From: Diplonema papillatum
Taxonomy: Eukaryota; Euglenozoa; Diplonemea; Diplonemida; Diplonemidae
Assembly: GCA_030068145.1 (NCBI GenBank)
Contig: JAPJBO010000685.1
Span: 62,000 to 125,999, forward strand
Reading direction: 5' to 3'
Length of the DNA stretch: 64,000 nt
Under the pieces are notes generated by a model, which saw only the letters and a program-made list of their open reading frames with translations, was not told the DNA's origin and made no database searches. Positions 20,781 to 30,770 of this stretch are shown piece after piece. How positions within the stretch are numbered: the first letter of the stretch is position 1; every line of letters begins with the position of its first letter. The position numbers and the translations under genes are program-made.

Positions 20781-20947
20781 AAAATGGCTTGCAACTCTAA
20801 AGTACAGTAAAGGGTCAAAACCTTGTGTCTTTTTAAAACGCTCCCACAAGGCCGATGGACTCCAAAAAAAGGTTTTGAGTGCTTATCCATTCCAAGCACG
20901 TTCTTGCAATCTCCACCCCACCCGACGAAACCCTTGCAATCCCACCA

Positions 20948-21405
20948 ACGACTGTGACCCACATGCACAATGCCGGCTGCTGACGTCTGTCGAGCATGCG
21001 TGGGACAGCCGTGTCTTAAGAGGCATCGGCTCACACAGTCAACGGACAATACCACCAGCGCGGCAAGAGCTCGGGTGTCCAGAACCCCCTTGTCAGTACC
21101 ACTCAACGACTGTGACCCACATGCACAATGCCGGCTGCTGACGTCTGTCGAGCATGCGTGGGACAGCCGTGTCTTAAGAGGCATCGGCTCACTCAGTCAA
21201 CGGACAATACTACCAGCGCGGCAAGAGCTCGGGTGTCCAGAACCCCCTTGTCAGTACCACTCAACGACTGTGACCCACATGCACAATGCCGGCTGCTGAC
21301 GTCCGTCGAGCATGCGTGGGACAGCACCAGCGCGGCAAGAGCTCGGATGTCCAAGGAACCCCCTTGTCAGTACCACTGTGACACCCATGCACAATGCAGA
21401 GCCAC
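20948..21405 (+). repeat. 158-bp tandem repeat, three copies
   Basis: Unit begins CGACTGTGACCCACATGCAC; copies start about 20948, 21106 and 21264, the last one shortened. Contains CCGGCTGCTGACGTC and CGGCAAGAGCTCGG. Confidence 0.85.
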
Positions 21406-21499
21406 CGTAAGAAAAAAACAAGCCAGTGCGGTTTAGCAAGTCGCAGTCACAATCAGGGCCCTCAGTTTTTTTAGCTGATTGCTCAGACACGGTTGTAGG

Positions 21500-21760
21500 G
21501 GCCTCCTCCCGTGACGGATTCGCCTGTGCTCTGGTAGTACGGGTGGTCCTGGCTGGTGACGAGCAACAGCCGCCTGACAACCCAGACTCACACCGCTGTC
21601 CTTGTCTGCGGACACTCAGGTTCCGCGCTGATGGTGGTCCGCCTTATGTGTCCGTGGCTTAAAGGACCGAAACACGGCGCAGACGAGACCAGTGCGGTGT
21701 TGCGCACATACCCATTCCAAGCACACATCCATACAAGCACGTTCTTGCAATCCTCCCCCT
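21500..21760 (+). repeat. Dispersed repeat family C
   Basis: Blocks such as CGAAACACGGCGCAGACG and CCATTCCAAGCACGTTCTTG recur at about 19.7, 20.9, 29.4-29.7, 30.0, 31.6 and 56.1 kb in varying completeness. Probably a short interspersed element, but ends are not defined. Confidence 0.6.
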
Positions 21761-22319
21761 TGGGGAGTTTTCAGTTCTCGGACACGCTGTTTTCGGTTTG
21801 CGCAATGAGCTTGACCTGACTAGCCGTTCGAACTCCTGGCGCATATCCAGCGGTCTCAAGAGTGGATCGAAACATACCGTAATTGGATTAATGTTGAACC
21901 GGGTAAAAGCTGGGACACCCACAAAAATGGGGCCGGTCTATCAAGAGGGGATGGACCGGCTCAATACCCTGTCCACCCGAAGAACATGAGCCTTTCGCAT
22001 TCGACTTTATCATTTAGGCTATTGCCAAAAGGAGGCGAGCCCGCGAAACAACGTGTCAACACACGCCTGCCAGGCGGTCTCGTCCGCCAGTCAGAACGCC
22101 CCCGGCTGCGCCACCATCGGTGCAACAATCATCTTTGACAGGGCCACGGCTCGCTCCGCGCCCACGGCGCAACGACTTGCGCCCGCCGGGATAGTAGTGG
22201 GGCGACCGGATACTCCTCGGAGAGATGGTCCCTGCACTCTCTCTCTCTCTCTTAGTTGATGCGCCTGGCGTGCGGCTTCTCGCCGACTACGGCGTCGTGG
22301 AAGGACGAAGCACGGGCGT

Positions 22320-22540
22320 ATCTCCCCAAGAGAGAACAGCGGCCGCGGCGTGTCGTACCGCCTGCAGATGCTGCTCAAGCTCGGCGTCGCCCGGCACGTC
22401 AAAACGGAGTACTATGTCACGCTCGACAACGACGTGTTCCTCAAGAGACCGACGACCGCTTCCGACCTTGCCCCTTACAACGTGGCCCTCGTGCAGGGCC
22501 GCGAGCCGAACCGACACCGGGCTTCTTGGTGGACGAGCCT
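22320..22540 (+). pseudogene. Glycosyltransferase-like exon fragment
   Basis: One frame reads ENSGRGVSYRLQMLLKLG, KTEYYVTLDNDVFLKRP, then YNVALVQGREPNRHRASWW. The LQMLLKL and YYVTLDNDVFLKRP blocks resemble the acceptor and DxD-like region of DUF6492-type or related glycosyltransferases. It has no start, stop or second exon that I can find. The repeat CGGAGAGATGGTCCCTGC followed by CT runs lies on both sides (22213 and 22540), so this may be an isolated captured exon. Confidence 0.45.
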
Positions 22541-23177
22541 CGGAGAGATGGTCCCTGCACTCTGACTCGTCTCTCTCTCTCTCTCATTTTTATCAGTGGG
22601 ATGCCGTTCGCCCCGTCGCTTCGTTTTTCAGTGCAAGCCCCCAATTCCGGAAATGTTCAAAAATGTTGCGGCAAACCCCCGTTTTCACAGTTCTTCTCTC
22701 TGTCGAGAGCCGCAGCTCAACTATTCTCAGTTCTTACAATCTTGCGGGTTGCCCCAGATGTATTGTGAAGGCTAACAAAGACGTAGTATGACAAGTGCTC
22801 TGTCCTGGTCATCTGACGAGTACTGGGTGCTGTCAAAAGTTCGGTGGATCTGGCTTACCACGACGCTTTTTCAACTTCTTTTTTCTGCTGATGCGAAGAC
22901 CGGAGCCTCTTCTAGCACCGCGAGCTGGCCTGACGGTTGCGATTCCTTTCCTGGGGGAAGGGAGCGGTGTCAAGGTCAATTTCCTTTTTAACCTTCTCCT
23001 TCTCGCTGTTGGCGCATCGAACAACTGTCGAAGCCGTCCTCCAGTTGATCCTATATATATACTTCCCATTATTTCCTTCTCCCAAAGGGCTCGCTGCGAC
23101 GTCCAGCAATGCAGCGTATCTGTGGCGATAGACAGCTGATCGCCCGTTGGTAGTTGCATCCGAATGCAGCATGCTCG

Positions 23178-23780
23178 TGGCGTGACAGCTGATCGGCACC
23201 CGTGGTAGGCAGCTGCTAGATCCCCGTCAGCACAGCCGACAGGCACGCTGATAGTTGGATACGAAGGCGGCGTGCTCGTGGCGTGACAGCTGATAGGCAC
23301 CCGTGGTAGGCAGCTGATAGATCCCCGTCAGCACAGCCGACAGGCACGCTGATAGTTGGATACGAAGGCAGCGTGCTCGTGGCGTGACAGCTGATAGGCA
23401 CCCGTGGAAGGCAGCTGATAGAACCCCGTCAGCACAGCCGACAGGCACGCTGATAGTTGGATACGAATGCAGCGTGCTCGTGGCGTGACAGCTGATAGGC
23501 ACCCGTGGTAGGCAGCTGATAGATCCCCGTCAGCACAGCCGACAGGCACGCTGATAGTTGGATACGAAGGCAGCGTGCTCGTGGCGTGACAGCTGATAGG
23601 CACCCGTGGAAGGCAGCTGATAGAACCCCGTCAGCACAGCCGACAGGCACGCTGATAGTTGGATACGAATGCAGCGTGCTCGTGGCGTGACAGCTGATAG
23701 GCACCCGTGGTAGGCAGCTGATAGATCCCCGTCAGCACAGCCGACATGCACGCTGATAGTTGGATACGAATGCAGCGTAG
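23178..23780. repeat. 101-bp tandem array with alternating unit types
   Basis: About six units of 101 bp, rich in CAGCTGATAG. Units with GTGGTAGG...AGATCCCC alternate with units with GTGGAAGG...AGAACCCC, giving a 202-bp higher-order period over 23300-23710. Confidence 0.9.
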
Positions 23781-24059
23781 CGGACACTCTGTGTAAGCAG
23801 TGTCTCAACCGTCCAGGTGGTTTCAGATGGTGCCCACATCCGAACCCAAAGCGCCCGTATCTGACAAAGTGTGTTTTAGAGGTGTCCTTATGCGACTATG
23901 TAGCACCCCACAACTTTCAAGTTACCGTAATTGGATTCATGTTGAACCGGGTAAAACCTAAGAAAACCTAAGACACCCGAATTTCGGGGATTCGAATAAC
24001 CCCTGGCGAACAGAGGCAAAAAGAAAGAAGCGCGAAGGGAGCAGGGTGGGCAGAAGAAA

Positions 24060-24199
24060 ATGGGCATGATGGCGTCACTCATGAACACGGTCCGGGATCC
24101 GGACCTGGACCGCATTGAGTCCGACCCCACTACCCGCGCTGCGAGGATGGAGCCTGACATGGCCATGGGTGTTCTGAACGCGATCTTCGGCTGGATGTG
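24060..24199 (+). CDS. V-ATPase subunit c'' (proteolipid), exon 1
   Basis: Start ATG at 24060; codes MGMMASLMNTVRDP to FGWMW and ends in phase 2 before GTATGT. This is the cytoplasmic/N-terminal part of the V0 rotor subunit known as VMA16 or ATP6V0B. The protein sits in the membrane ring that carries protons through the V-ATPase of acidic organelles. The five exons (849 nt) give 282 residues, longer than the roughly 205-215 of animal and yeast forms because of a longer N-terminus and a longer loop between the second and third conserved blocks. Confidence 0.8.
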
Positions 24200-24344
24200 G
24201 TATGTTTTCTTCGTCTTCAATTATTCGAGGGTCGAACCTGCCCCCCTTCTTTTTTAGAAACATTTTCTCCTTTCCTCCTTTACTGTGATCACAGGGGGCG
24301 TCACGGCAAGTTTTGGCAGCCGCTGCTTAACAAAAAATTGTGCA

Positions 24345-24592
24345 ACAAAGCTACGCAATTCTTCTTGAGTGAGGAATGCCTAGTAGGCGCAAGTCATCAG
24401 CTTGCACTGATTACGTTGTACACACCGCCCGTCGTTGCTACCGATTGGCTGTGGGATAGAGCTTGGGGAGAGGGAAGCTCGTTCTTGGCAACAAGTTCAG
24501 CGCCCGAATCCAAGCAATGTTTCCCAGCAAAGAGGAAGCAAAAGTCGTAGCAACGTTGCTGTAGGTGAACCCGCAGCAGGACCATTACCAAA
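24345..24592 (+). rRNA. 18S rRNA 3'-end fragment in V-ATPase intron 1
   Basis: Contains GAGGAATGCCTAGTAGGCGC, AAGTCATCAGCTTGCA, TTGTACACACCGCCCGTCG, and the end AAAGTCGTAGCAACG...TGTAGGTGAACCCGCAGCA. A block before TTGTACACACC that is conserved in 18S is missing, so it is a partial or damaged copy. The terminal helix reads GCTG-TAGGTGAACC-CGCAGC, like Euglenozoa. Confidence 0.85.
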
Positions 24593-25394
24593 GATTTCTG
24601 TTGATACCCCTCGTCGGTGTCACCCAACGGCTGCGACACGCACTGCAGAATACCAGGCGCTAGCGTCCGGCAGGAGCATGCTATGGCGCATCCTAATTTG
24701 AAAGGTGAGACGAGAAACACCGGTTCACTCTGTTTAAGGACAACACCACCCTTCGAAGAGGAGTCGCAAGACCCAAAAGCAGCGAGTCGGAAACTTAAAA
24801 CGTCTGGTGAACGTGACGAAGGACAGGACCATATTTCGCTTCTGACGTTACTCACTTAAAGCCGTGCACTTTAACACACGGACACGCATACGGGGTAGCA
24901 GTCGTCAGCATTGCAGAATGCTTGGCGACACGTCATTTGCGCCACTTTCGTGCGAGCGAGTTTCGGAACAGGACTCAAAACTGTGACGTGACCCAGGCGG
25001 CGACCACTGCAGAACACGGGTGCTTGCACCAGGAGTTTAAAACAGTCGGGCCCAGCTTTTTGCACGCAGAGAGAGCTCGCCACATCTTCGGGCGAGATGT
25101 GGCGAGCTGTGGCCGCCTGTAAAAAACACTCAGCTGTCGCACGGGGGCCGAAAACCCCGTGCAGCTACCACCGCAAGATGCAAACAGAAGTCTTGAGCCG
25201 AGTGCCGTATGGAGGCTGACAACGTCCCACGTTCTATCCGTCCCCCGAAGGAACCCACCCTTCGGAGAGTTACAGGTCCCTACAGCAGCGTGTCGGAAAC
25301 TCAAAGCCGACGCTGGTGAGAGTGACAAGTGGGCCATACTTCGATTCGGCCGTTACTAAATCACTCGAAGTCCTGAACTTAAACACACGCACAG

Positions 25395-25643
25395 GTACAT
25401 CGTGTTTTTCCTGTTCGTCTTCTTGCCTCTGATTATCAGTGGCCAGCTTACGGTGTGGCCCAACTGGGCGTACTTCTGGCAGCTCCTGGCGAACGTTTCT
25501 CCCTATTCCTTCGCGGGCGTCGGCATGGGTATCTCTATCACCTTCTCCATCATCGGCGCCGCGTGGGGAATCCTCATCAGCGGCAGCTCGATCTCCGGTG
25601 CCGCGATCCGCACACCGCGCATGGTGTCTCGTAACTTGATCAG
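25395..25643 (+). CDS. V-ATPase subunit c'', exon 2
   Basis: Acceptor GCACAG, one base completes Trp, then YIVFFLFVFLPLIISG (TM), ANVSPYSFAGVGMGISITFSI and GAAWGILISGSSISGAAI. The last block matches the conserved SVVGAAWGIYITGSS region of subunit c''. It ends in AACTTGATCAG before GTATGC, phase 2. It carries the first proteolipid helices; the conserved acidic residue for proton binding is expected in the following exon. Confidence 0.92.
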
Positions 25644-25699
25644 GTATGCCTACCACAACCGATTGATCCCGCGCAACGAGGCCTTAGACGAAACTCAAA

Positions 25700-25895
25700 A
25701 GAGAACCGCTAAGAACTTCGTTTTGATTATTCCTTCTCGAGTTAAGAGACCAACAAAAAGAGTCGAGATAATCGATCCCTTGTTATTCCATGCTTTATCA
25801 TTCACGGCGAACGCCTGCTTTGGGCACGCTGGTTTGTTCATAGTAACATCGGTGGTCGTATGGTGTACGCGTAAGCGCTTTCATCCCGATGAAGA
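25700..25895 (-). rRNA. 18S rRNA central fragment, reverse strand
   Basis: Read on the minus strand it contains CCCAAAGCAGGCGTTCGCC, AAAGCATGGAATAACAAGGG and TTTTTGTTGGTCTCT, the region after the V4 loop. The fragment may begin right after the exon 2 donor. It continues at 28179 after a large insertion; the 35 bp at 25861-25895 are repeated exactly at 28179-28213. Confidence 0.85.
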
Positions 25896-25904
25896 TTCGA
25901 GCTG

Positions 25905-26120
25905 CGTATAAGCCGAACTTTGAGTGTGCGAATCTACTGCATGTAAGGCGAACTTTGAGTGTGCGAATCTGCTGCATATAAGCCGAACTTTGAGTGTGCG
26001 AATCTACTGCATGTAAGGCGAACTTTGAGTGTGCGAATCTGCTGCATATAAGCCGAACTTTGAGTGTGCGAATCTACTGCATGTAAGGCGAACTTTGAGT
26101 GTGCGAATCTACTGCATATA
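25905..26120 (+). repeat. 35-bp tandem array, first block
   Basis: Six units of GCCGAACTTTGAGTGTGCG followed by AATCTACTGCATATAA. Within this block GCATATAAGC and GCATGTAAGG junctions alternate, so the true period is 70 bp. Confidence 0.92.
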
Positions 26121-27189
26121 TAATGAGTGCAAACGCCAGAAGCACGACACGGTCCGATCGAAGAGATAGAGCTCGCCTGCGCTGGCGGCGACGCGACGCA
26201 GCTTGGCGAAGGCCCAAGCGCGCCTAGCTTCCATGAAAATCAGCCCGTGCCTGGTCCCTGGAAAGACACCTTCACAACAGCCGCCTGTCTTTGCACAGGC
26301 GGCACATATCACCCCGAGGATATGGGTGAAAAGTAGTAGGCCTCAAGCACGTGCATCGAGGCTAATTCTCTTCGCCGCTTCGAGCGGGTGTTGCTATTGG
26401 GCGATTTTGCGTACCCTGCTGCCTTTATTTAGCCGTTTCTCAGGCTCCCCCGTAGCAGCCACGGTAGCCCACGACACTACCGTCAAAAAAGCTGATAGGG
26501 CACAAGCTCTTGCTTGCACACGGTACACTATGCTCGTACCCGTTGTAGGGCAACCCCGTTGCAAGCTTGTGCTACCACAACCGATTCGAATGAGTGCAAA
26601 CGTGCCTCGAAATCGGAGTACTTGACAGCTCTTGGCGGAAAAAGGTGTCGTCATGCATTGGCATACTTTGGTCAGCTGAAGGTGGAGCATAGAACTGTTG
26701 CCCAAGGAGTGTGGGGTGGCATCAAGTAGTAGGAGTAGTTTAGGGTGAACGCATCGGCAAGAGTTTTGATGATCCCCTCTGAAGTCATCGCCAGAAGCAC
26801 GACACGGTACGATCGAAGAGGTTAGTCACCTAGCGACAAATGGGGCAGCAGGACACCGTCCAGGCGGGTAGCGTCACCTCCCCGATGTGAGCTGATTGCT
26901 GATTGGATGGATGCGGGCAACTGCACCTTTGTCCCACCGACACCCTCTGGGTGCTTCCAGGTTACGCGCAATCGGGGGTTTGCAACATCGTTAGTATCAA
27001 AAGCCCGCACCCACGCGGCGTTGACTGTGGCTGGTCTTTGGAAGGGCTGCCTTGATGTCACTTTTTCATCAAGGCTCAAACTCACACTAAGCTGAAACCA
27101 CCTATCGACTAAAGCAGGCCATCGCCACAGATATTCTGCATTCTAACCTCAACTACCACCTAACCTATCGCAGTATTGCTGCGAATATG

Positions 27190-27600
27190 CTGCGTATAAG
27201 CCGAACTTTGAGTGTGCGAATCTACTGCATATAAGGCGAACTTTGAGTGTGCGAATCAACTGCATATAAGCCGAACTTTGAGCGTGCGAATCGACTGCAT
27301 ATAAGGCGAACTTTGAGTGTGCGAATCTACTGCATATAAGCCGAACTTTGTGTGTGCGAATCTACTGCATATAAGGCGAACTTTGAGTGAGCGAATCTAC
27401 TGCATATAAGGCGAACTCTGAGTGTGCGAATCTACTGCATATAAGCCGAACTTTGAGTGTACGAATCTACTGCATATAAGCCGAACTTTGAGTGTGCGAA
27501 TCTACTGCATATAAGGCGAACTCTGAGTGTGCGAATCTACTGCATATAAGCCGAACTTTGAGTGTACGAATCTACTGCATATAAGGCGAACTTTGAGTAG
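27190..27600 (+). repeat. 35-bp tandem array, second block
   Basis: About twelve more units of the same repeat with scattered changes. Both blocks lie in intron 2 of the V-ATPase gene, within the insertion at 25896-28178. Each unit carries a TATAAG-like step. Confidence 0.92.
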
Positions 27601-28036
27601 CGCGGGACTTGCAAATATACTGCAGTTCACTCTGCTTCATGTCGGGATGGGAAATTCTGAACCAACCGCGCCGCCTACGACTTTTATGCACCAAAAACAC
27701 ACGTAAATCAACACCGCAAAGCTCGTTCTTAGAGAGGGCCGTGGCTGGAACACGGTTCTACGTGCTCTCACATATAGGTAGATAACTCCTCGCACGCTTG
27801 TTGGGATGTCGACTTCGCGGTCCCACCCTTGGCTAAGACTTTCACGTCTGCGACGGGTGGCGCCTTTTTAGTGCTAACAATCTTGCGGGTTGCCCTTCAA
27901 TTGTGCAGGCTAACAAGACGTAAAAAAGGCAGCGTGTTTTGGTGGTTGATCAATATTTCCTTACCTGAAAAATGACACAGGGTTAATACAAGGGAAAAAC
28001 GATCAATCGGCATGCACAAACAAAGCAAGCTTAAGA

Positions 28037-28192
28037 ATGGCTGGGCTGCTCAAGTCGAAAGACGACGGCGTCCCGGATGCCGTTGACTGGGAGGAGGTCA
28101 GGCTGAGTGCCTTCCCGGAGAACGTGGCTACGGCGGCGAGCAGCCTTGCGGGGCGCGCTCCGTCACGGTCGCTGATGGTGGTGTACGCGTAA
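28037..28192 (+). CDS. Short ORF, 51 residues, fused to an 18S piece
   Basis: MAGLLKSKDDGVPDAVDWEE then VRLSAFPENV and a short Ala/Ser tail; codon composition looks like coding DNA. Its last codons (VYA, stop) lie in the 18S-derived duplication. The start resembles another short ORF at 46118 (MALTRTDILEDEVNWGTVPV): both have an acidic stretch followed by V-x-W-x-x-V. Could be the first exon of a host gene or part of the inserted element. Confidence 0.3.
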   Translation: MAGLLKSKDDGVPDAVDWEEVRLSAFPENVATAASSLAGRAPSRSLMVVYA

Positions 28193-28484
28193 GCGCTTTC
28201 ATCCCGATGAAGAGATTACTTGCAAGGCACCATTACCACCGTTCATAGAGCACAGTTCTTGATGCGAGGGGTTGATCCCAGCCTGCTGATGCCCAGCAAA
28301 CTGGGCCACCTTGCAACCTGAGCTCTGGATGCAACTACGAGCTTTTTAACAGTAGCAGCATTCGTATACGCTATTGGTGCTGGAATTACCGCTGGTGCTG
28401 GCACCCAGACTTGTCCACCAATTGTGTTCATTGACGGGTTTAGATATCATCCTGAAACCGCGTCCAGGATTTGGGCTCAGGGTA
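28179..28484 (-). rRNA. 18S rRNA fragment (530 loop to V4), reverse strand
   Basis: Minus strand contains GGTGCCAGCACCAGCGG, GGTAATTCCAGCACCAATAG and AAAAAGCTCGTAGTTGCATC, the universal 530-loop and following helices. It extends past 28484 beyond a 147-bp MITE to about 28680. Together with 25700-25895 it makes one stretch of roughly 500-550 nt of 18S. Confidence 0.88.
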
Positions 28485-28631
28485 AAGGGGGGGGGTCGAA
28501 TAATAACACTGTGTTATTATTCGATTTGTCGAATAATAAAAGAAGTTCCGAGTAGCCGAACAGTAGCAGGATCAAATAGTGGTAGTATTTTTAGACAACC
28601 AGACGTGTGTCAAATAACTGTTATTACCCTT
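28485..28631. mobile_element. TA-flanked MITE (mariner-type) in 18S segment
   Basis: Begins AAGGGGGGGGGTCGAATAAT and ends GTTATTACCCTT, with TA on each side (28483-28484 and 28632-28633). The locus at 63901-63945 has the same flanks without it (GGCTCAGGGTAGTGCGGTCA), an empty site. A second copy with a fuller right end is at 51846-51974. Confidence 0.8.
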
Positions 28632-28738
28632 TAGTGCGGTCAACGAAAGTTAAAGAAGCGGTTGGCCGCGTATCGTATTGGTACTAGCTTTCGAACAGGG
28701 GCTACTCTACACGCGCGCACAAACAAAGACCCACACAG

Positions 28739-28947
28739 CATCATCTTCTGCGAAGCCGTCGGCATCTACGGGCTGATCATCGCCCTCTTGATGAACAACA
28801 AGATGAAAATGGAAGGAGACCACTTCTTGCCCCCCTCCGCCGATGTCGCGCTCCCCGCAGACGGGCTCAAGTTCGGTATGCCTGCCTTCCCGGTGTTCAA
28901 ACGTGCTGATACCAATCTGGAGGAGAAGGCTTCCTTACTGTCCGCCA
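28739..28947 (+). CDS. V-ATPase subunit c'', exon 3
   Basis: After acceptor CCACACAG the first base completes Ser, giving SIIFCEAVGIYGLIIALLM, which matches the conserved SIIFCEAVAIYG block of subunit c'' with the essential Glu. A hydrophilic loop of about 45 residues follows. The donor is uncertain. A|GTGCTG after 28947 keeps the frame with exon 4 (phase 1); the stronger-looking CA|GTAGGT after 28957 does not. Confidence 0.85.
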
Positions 28948-29094
28948 GTGCTGCCCAGTAGGTGCCTGTACCGTCTTTTTACTGCGGTTTGCCTAGTAAT
29001 TGCATCGTTCACCGCACCCCGTGCCACAGCAGACACCACCCAACAAACCATGTTGGCCCGGAAAAACCTGGCGGGTTTCCCCGGTTTTGTGTCT

Positions 29095-29205
29095 AACAAA
29101 TGCAATTTGTCAAGAACAAAAACAGATCGATGGCAGCGTACTATCCTCACTCCCGTTACATGAACAAAACAGGTTTGAAGGAAGTGCGCACAAACAAAAC
29201 CGGCG
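29095..29205 (+). repeat. Dispersed repeat family K, second copy
   Basis: Copy of the repeat at 8085-8190, here in intron 3 of the V-ATPase gene. Confidence 0.65.
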
Positions 29206-29329
29206 CCAGGTTTATTTCCGGCCAACCTTTTTAGAAATACGGTAAGTTGAAAGTGTCGGCAACACGCAACAAAGACACGCACACGCACAATGAACCCTTT
29301 CGATGGTCACCCGACTCTTAACCACCCTT

Positions 29330-29680
29330 TCTCGACGACATCTTCCTCGAAGAAGACTTGATGCTAGCATCAACCATGCATGAGAGGCAGTGCTCTGCCT
29401 AACATTAAACTAAGATTTCCCCCTCCTCGAGTGATGCTCTGGTAGCACGGGTGGTTCTGGCTGTGACGAGCCACGAACAGCCGCCTGACAAACCAGGTGT
29501 GAGTCTGTCCTGTCTGCAGACACTCAGGTTCCGCGCCGCTTCATGTGTCCGTGGCGAAACACGGCGCAGACGGGACCAGTGCGGTGTTGAGTACCCATTC
29601 CAAGCACGTTCTTGCAATCCCCCTCCTCGAATGAGAGGCAGGGCTCTGCCTAAACTTTAAACTAAAGTTCCCCCCCCCCC
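29330..29680 (+). repeat. Dispersed repeat families D and C in intron 3
   Basis: Family D has CTCGAAGAAGACTTGATGCT and CATGCATGAGAGGCAGTGC; it recurs at 47590-47680 and 52170-52270. It is followed by a family C copy and a second shortened D end. Confidence 0.6.
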
Positions 29681-30113
29681 ATTCCAAACCCACCACCCTC
29701 CCCAACCCGGGCTTCCTTTTCACCCCTGCAAACCCGTGAATAGGTGCTACGGGAGTATCTGGCAACCGCTGCTTAACAGTGCTCACGTGGGCGGTGTCTT
29801 CGGACAACACCTCGTGATGCTCGCATCACAAAACAAAGAAGACAGTGAAATGGTCGTTACCTGGTCGGGTTTCGCTCGCGACCGTTTCCTGAACAATCCT
29901 TCACTAAATCCGCGGTTAAATAACCTGGCCTCAGTGGTGCAAGCACCACGCGCTCTTCAAACCCAAGAAACACTTTCCCCCATTCCAAGCACGTTCTTGC
30001 AATCCCCCCCCCTTCGGACCAGTGCAATGCGTTCTCCGGTCTCTCGCTGCCCATAGGGTTCCTCTTCCGCTGTTGCGTTTTTTGAACAAAGGAACCACCC
30101 TGCACCGCAACAG

Positions 30114-30236
30114 GCATCGCGCAGTCGTTGTACACTCTCTTCGCGGCCGGGCTCACCGTTGCCATCGGGAACTTCGCGTGCGGGATCGCCGTCGGCCTCG
30201 TAGGATCCGCCTGCGCCATCGCAGATGCTGCTGATC
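30114..30236 (+). CDS. V-ATPase subunit c'', exon 4
   Basis: After acceptor CGCAACAG it reads IAQSLYTLFAAGLTVAIGNF and GIAVGLVGSACAIADAAD. This matches the third helix region of subunit c'' (GAGLTVGLSNL...CVGIVGSGAALADAQ). It ends with one base of a codon before GTATGC (phase 1), which fits exon 5. Confidence 0.92.
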
Positions 30237-30284
30237 GTATGCCTTTTTATTCTTTCCACCCTCGGGAAAAAAAAGGTATGGTAC

Positions 30285-30445
30285 CAGGGAAAGCCTGCTG
30301 CGCGGGAGCCAAGCTTCACGTGTTCGGCGGTACTGCAGAGCCACGGGCCTACGGGTCAAGTGGCTACCGATTTCCCAAACTGAAGCAGCAAGGCTTGGCG
30401 CACCTTGGGGCTTGGCGCTCGCGCTGAACACAAGCTCGTCGAGAC
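30285..30445 (+). repeat. Direct repeat pair in intron 4, copy 1
   Basis: About 160 bp from GGTACCAGGGAAAGCCTGCT to AAGCTCGTCG, repeated at 30598-30762 with scattered changes. A TTC run (30553-30584) lies just before the second copy. Confidence 0.75.
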
Positions 30446-30770
30446 GGTCAGCCGCAGGGCAGAGCGGACGGGGTTGTGGCACTGTGCTGCCTCCGACTCA
30501 AGCTTTGCAAGCTGTGGTTGACCGTCACGTTCCTGGACCAGGAGCGGCCTTTTTCTTTTTCTTCTTCTTCTTCTTCTTCTTCTTCCATCACCCTCGGGGG
30601 TACCAGGGAAAGCCTGCTACACGGGAGCCACGCTTCACGTGTTCGGCGGTACTGCAGAGCCACAGGCCTACGGGATAAGTGGCTACCGATTTCCCAAACT
30701 AAAGCATCAAGGCGTGGCGCACCCTGAGGCTTGGCGCTCGCGCTGAACATAAGCTCGTCGCTTTTACTTG

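Larger units (their letters stand above)
25896..28178. mobile_element. 2.3-kb insertion in an 18S-derived segment
   Basis: The DNA between two pieces that are neighbours in 18S. It is bounded by an exact 35-bp duplication of 18S sequence (25861-25895 and 28179-28213), which reads as a long target-site duplication. The insertion begins with a 35-bp tandem array, contains a second array, and ends with a short ORF starting at 28037. No RT, recombinase or transposase is recognisable, so it may be non-autonomous. Confidence 0.6.

Noticed and set aside
20948-21436. Repeated ORFs with MPAADVCRACVGQPCLKRH
   Set aside because: They follow the 158-bp tandem repeat and change frame between units.
23178-23810. 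Repeated direct sequence considered as a CRISPR array
   Set aside because: Units are contiguous 101-bp satellites without unique spacers, in a eukaryotic setting. The same holds for the 35-bp and 95-bp arrays.
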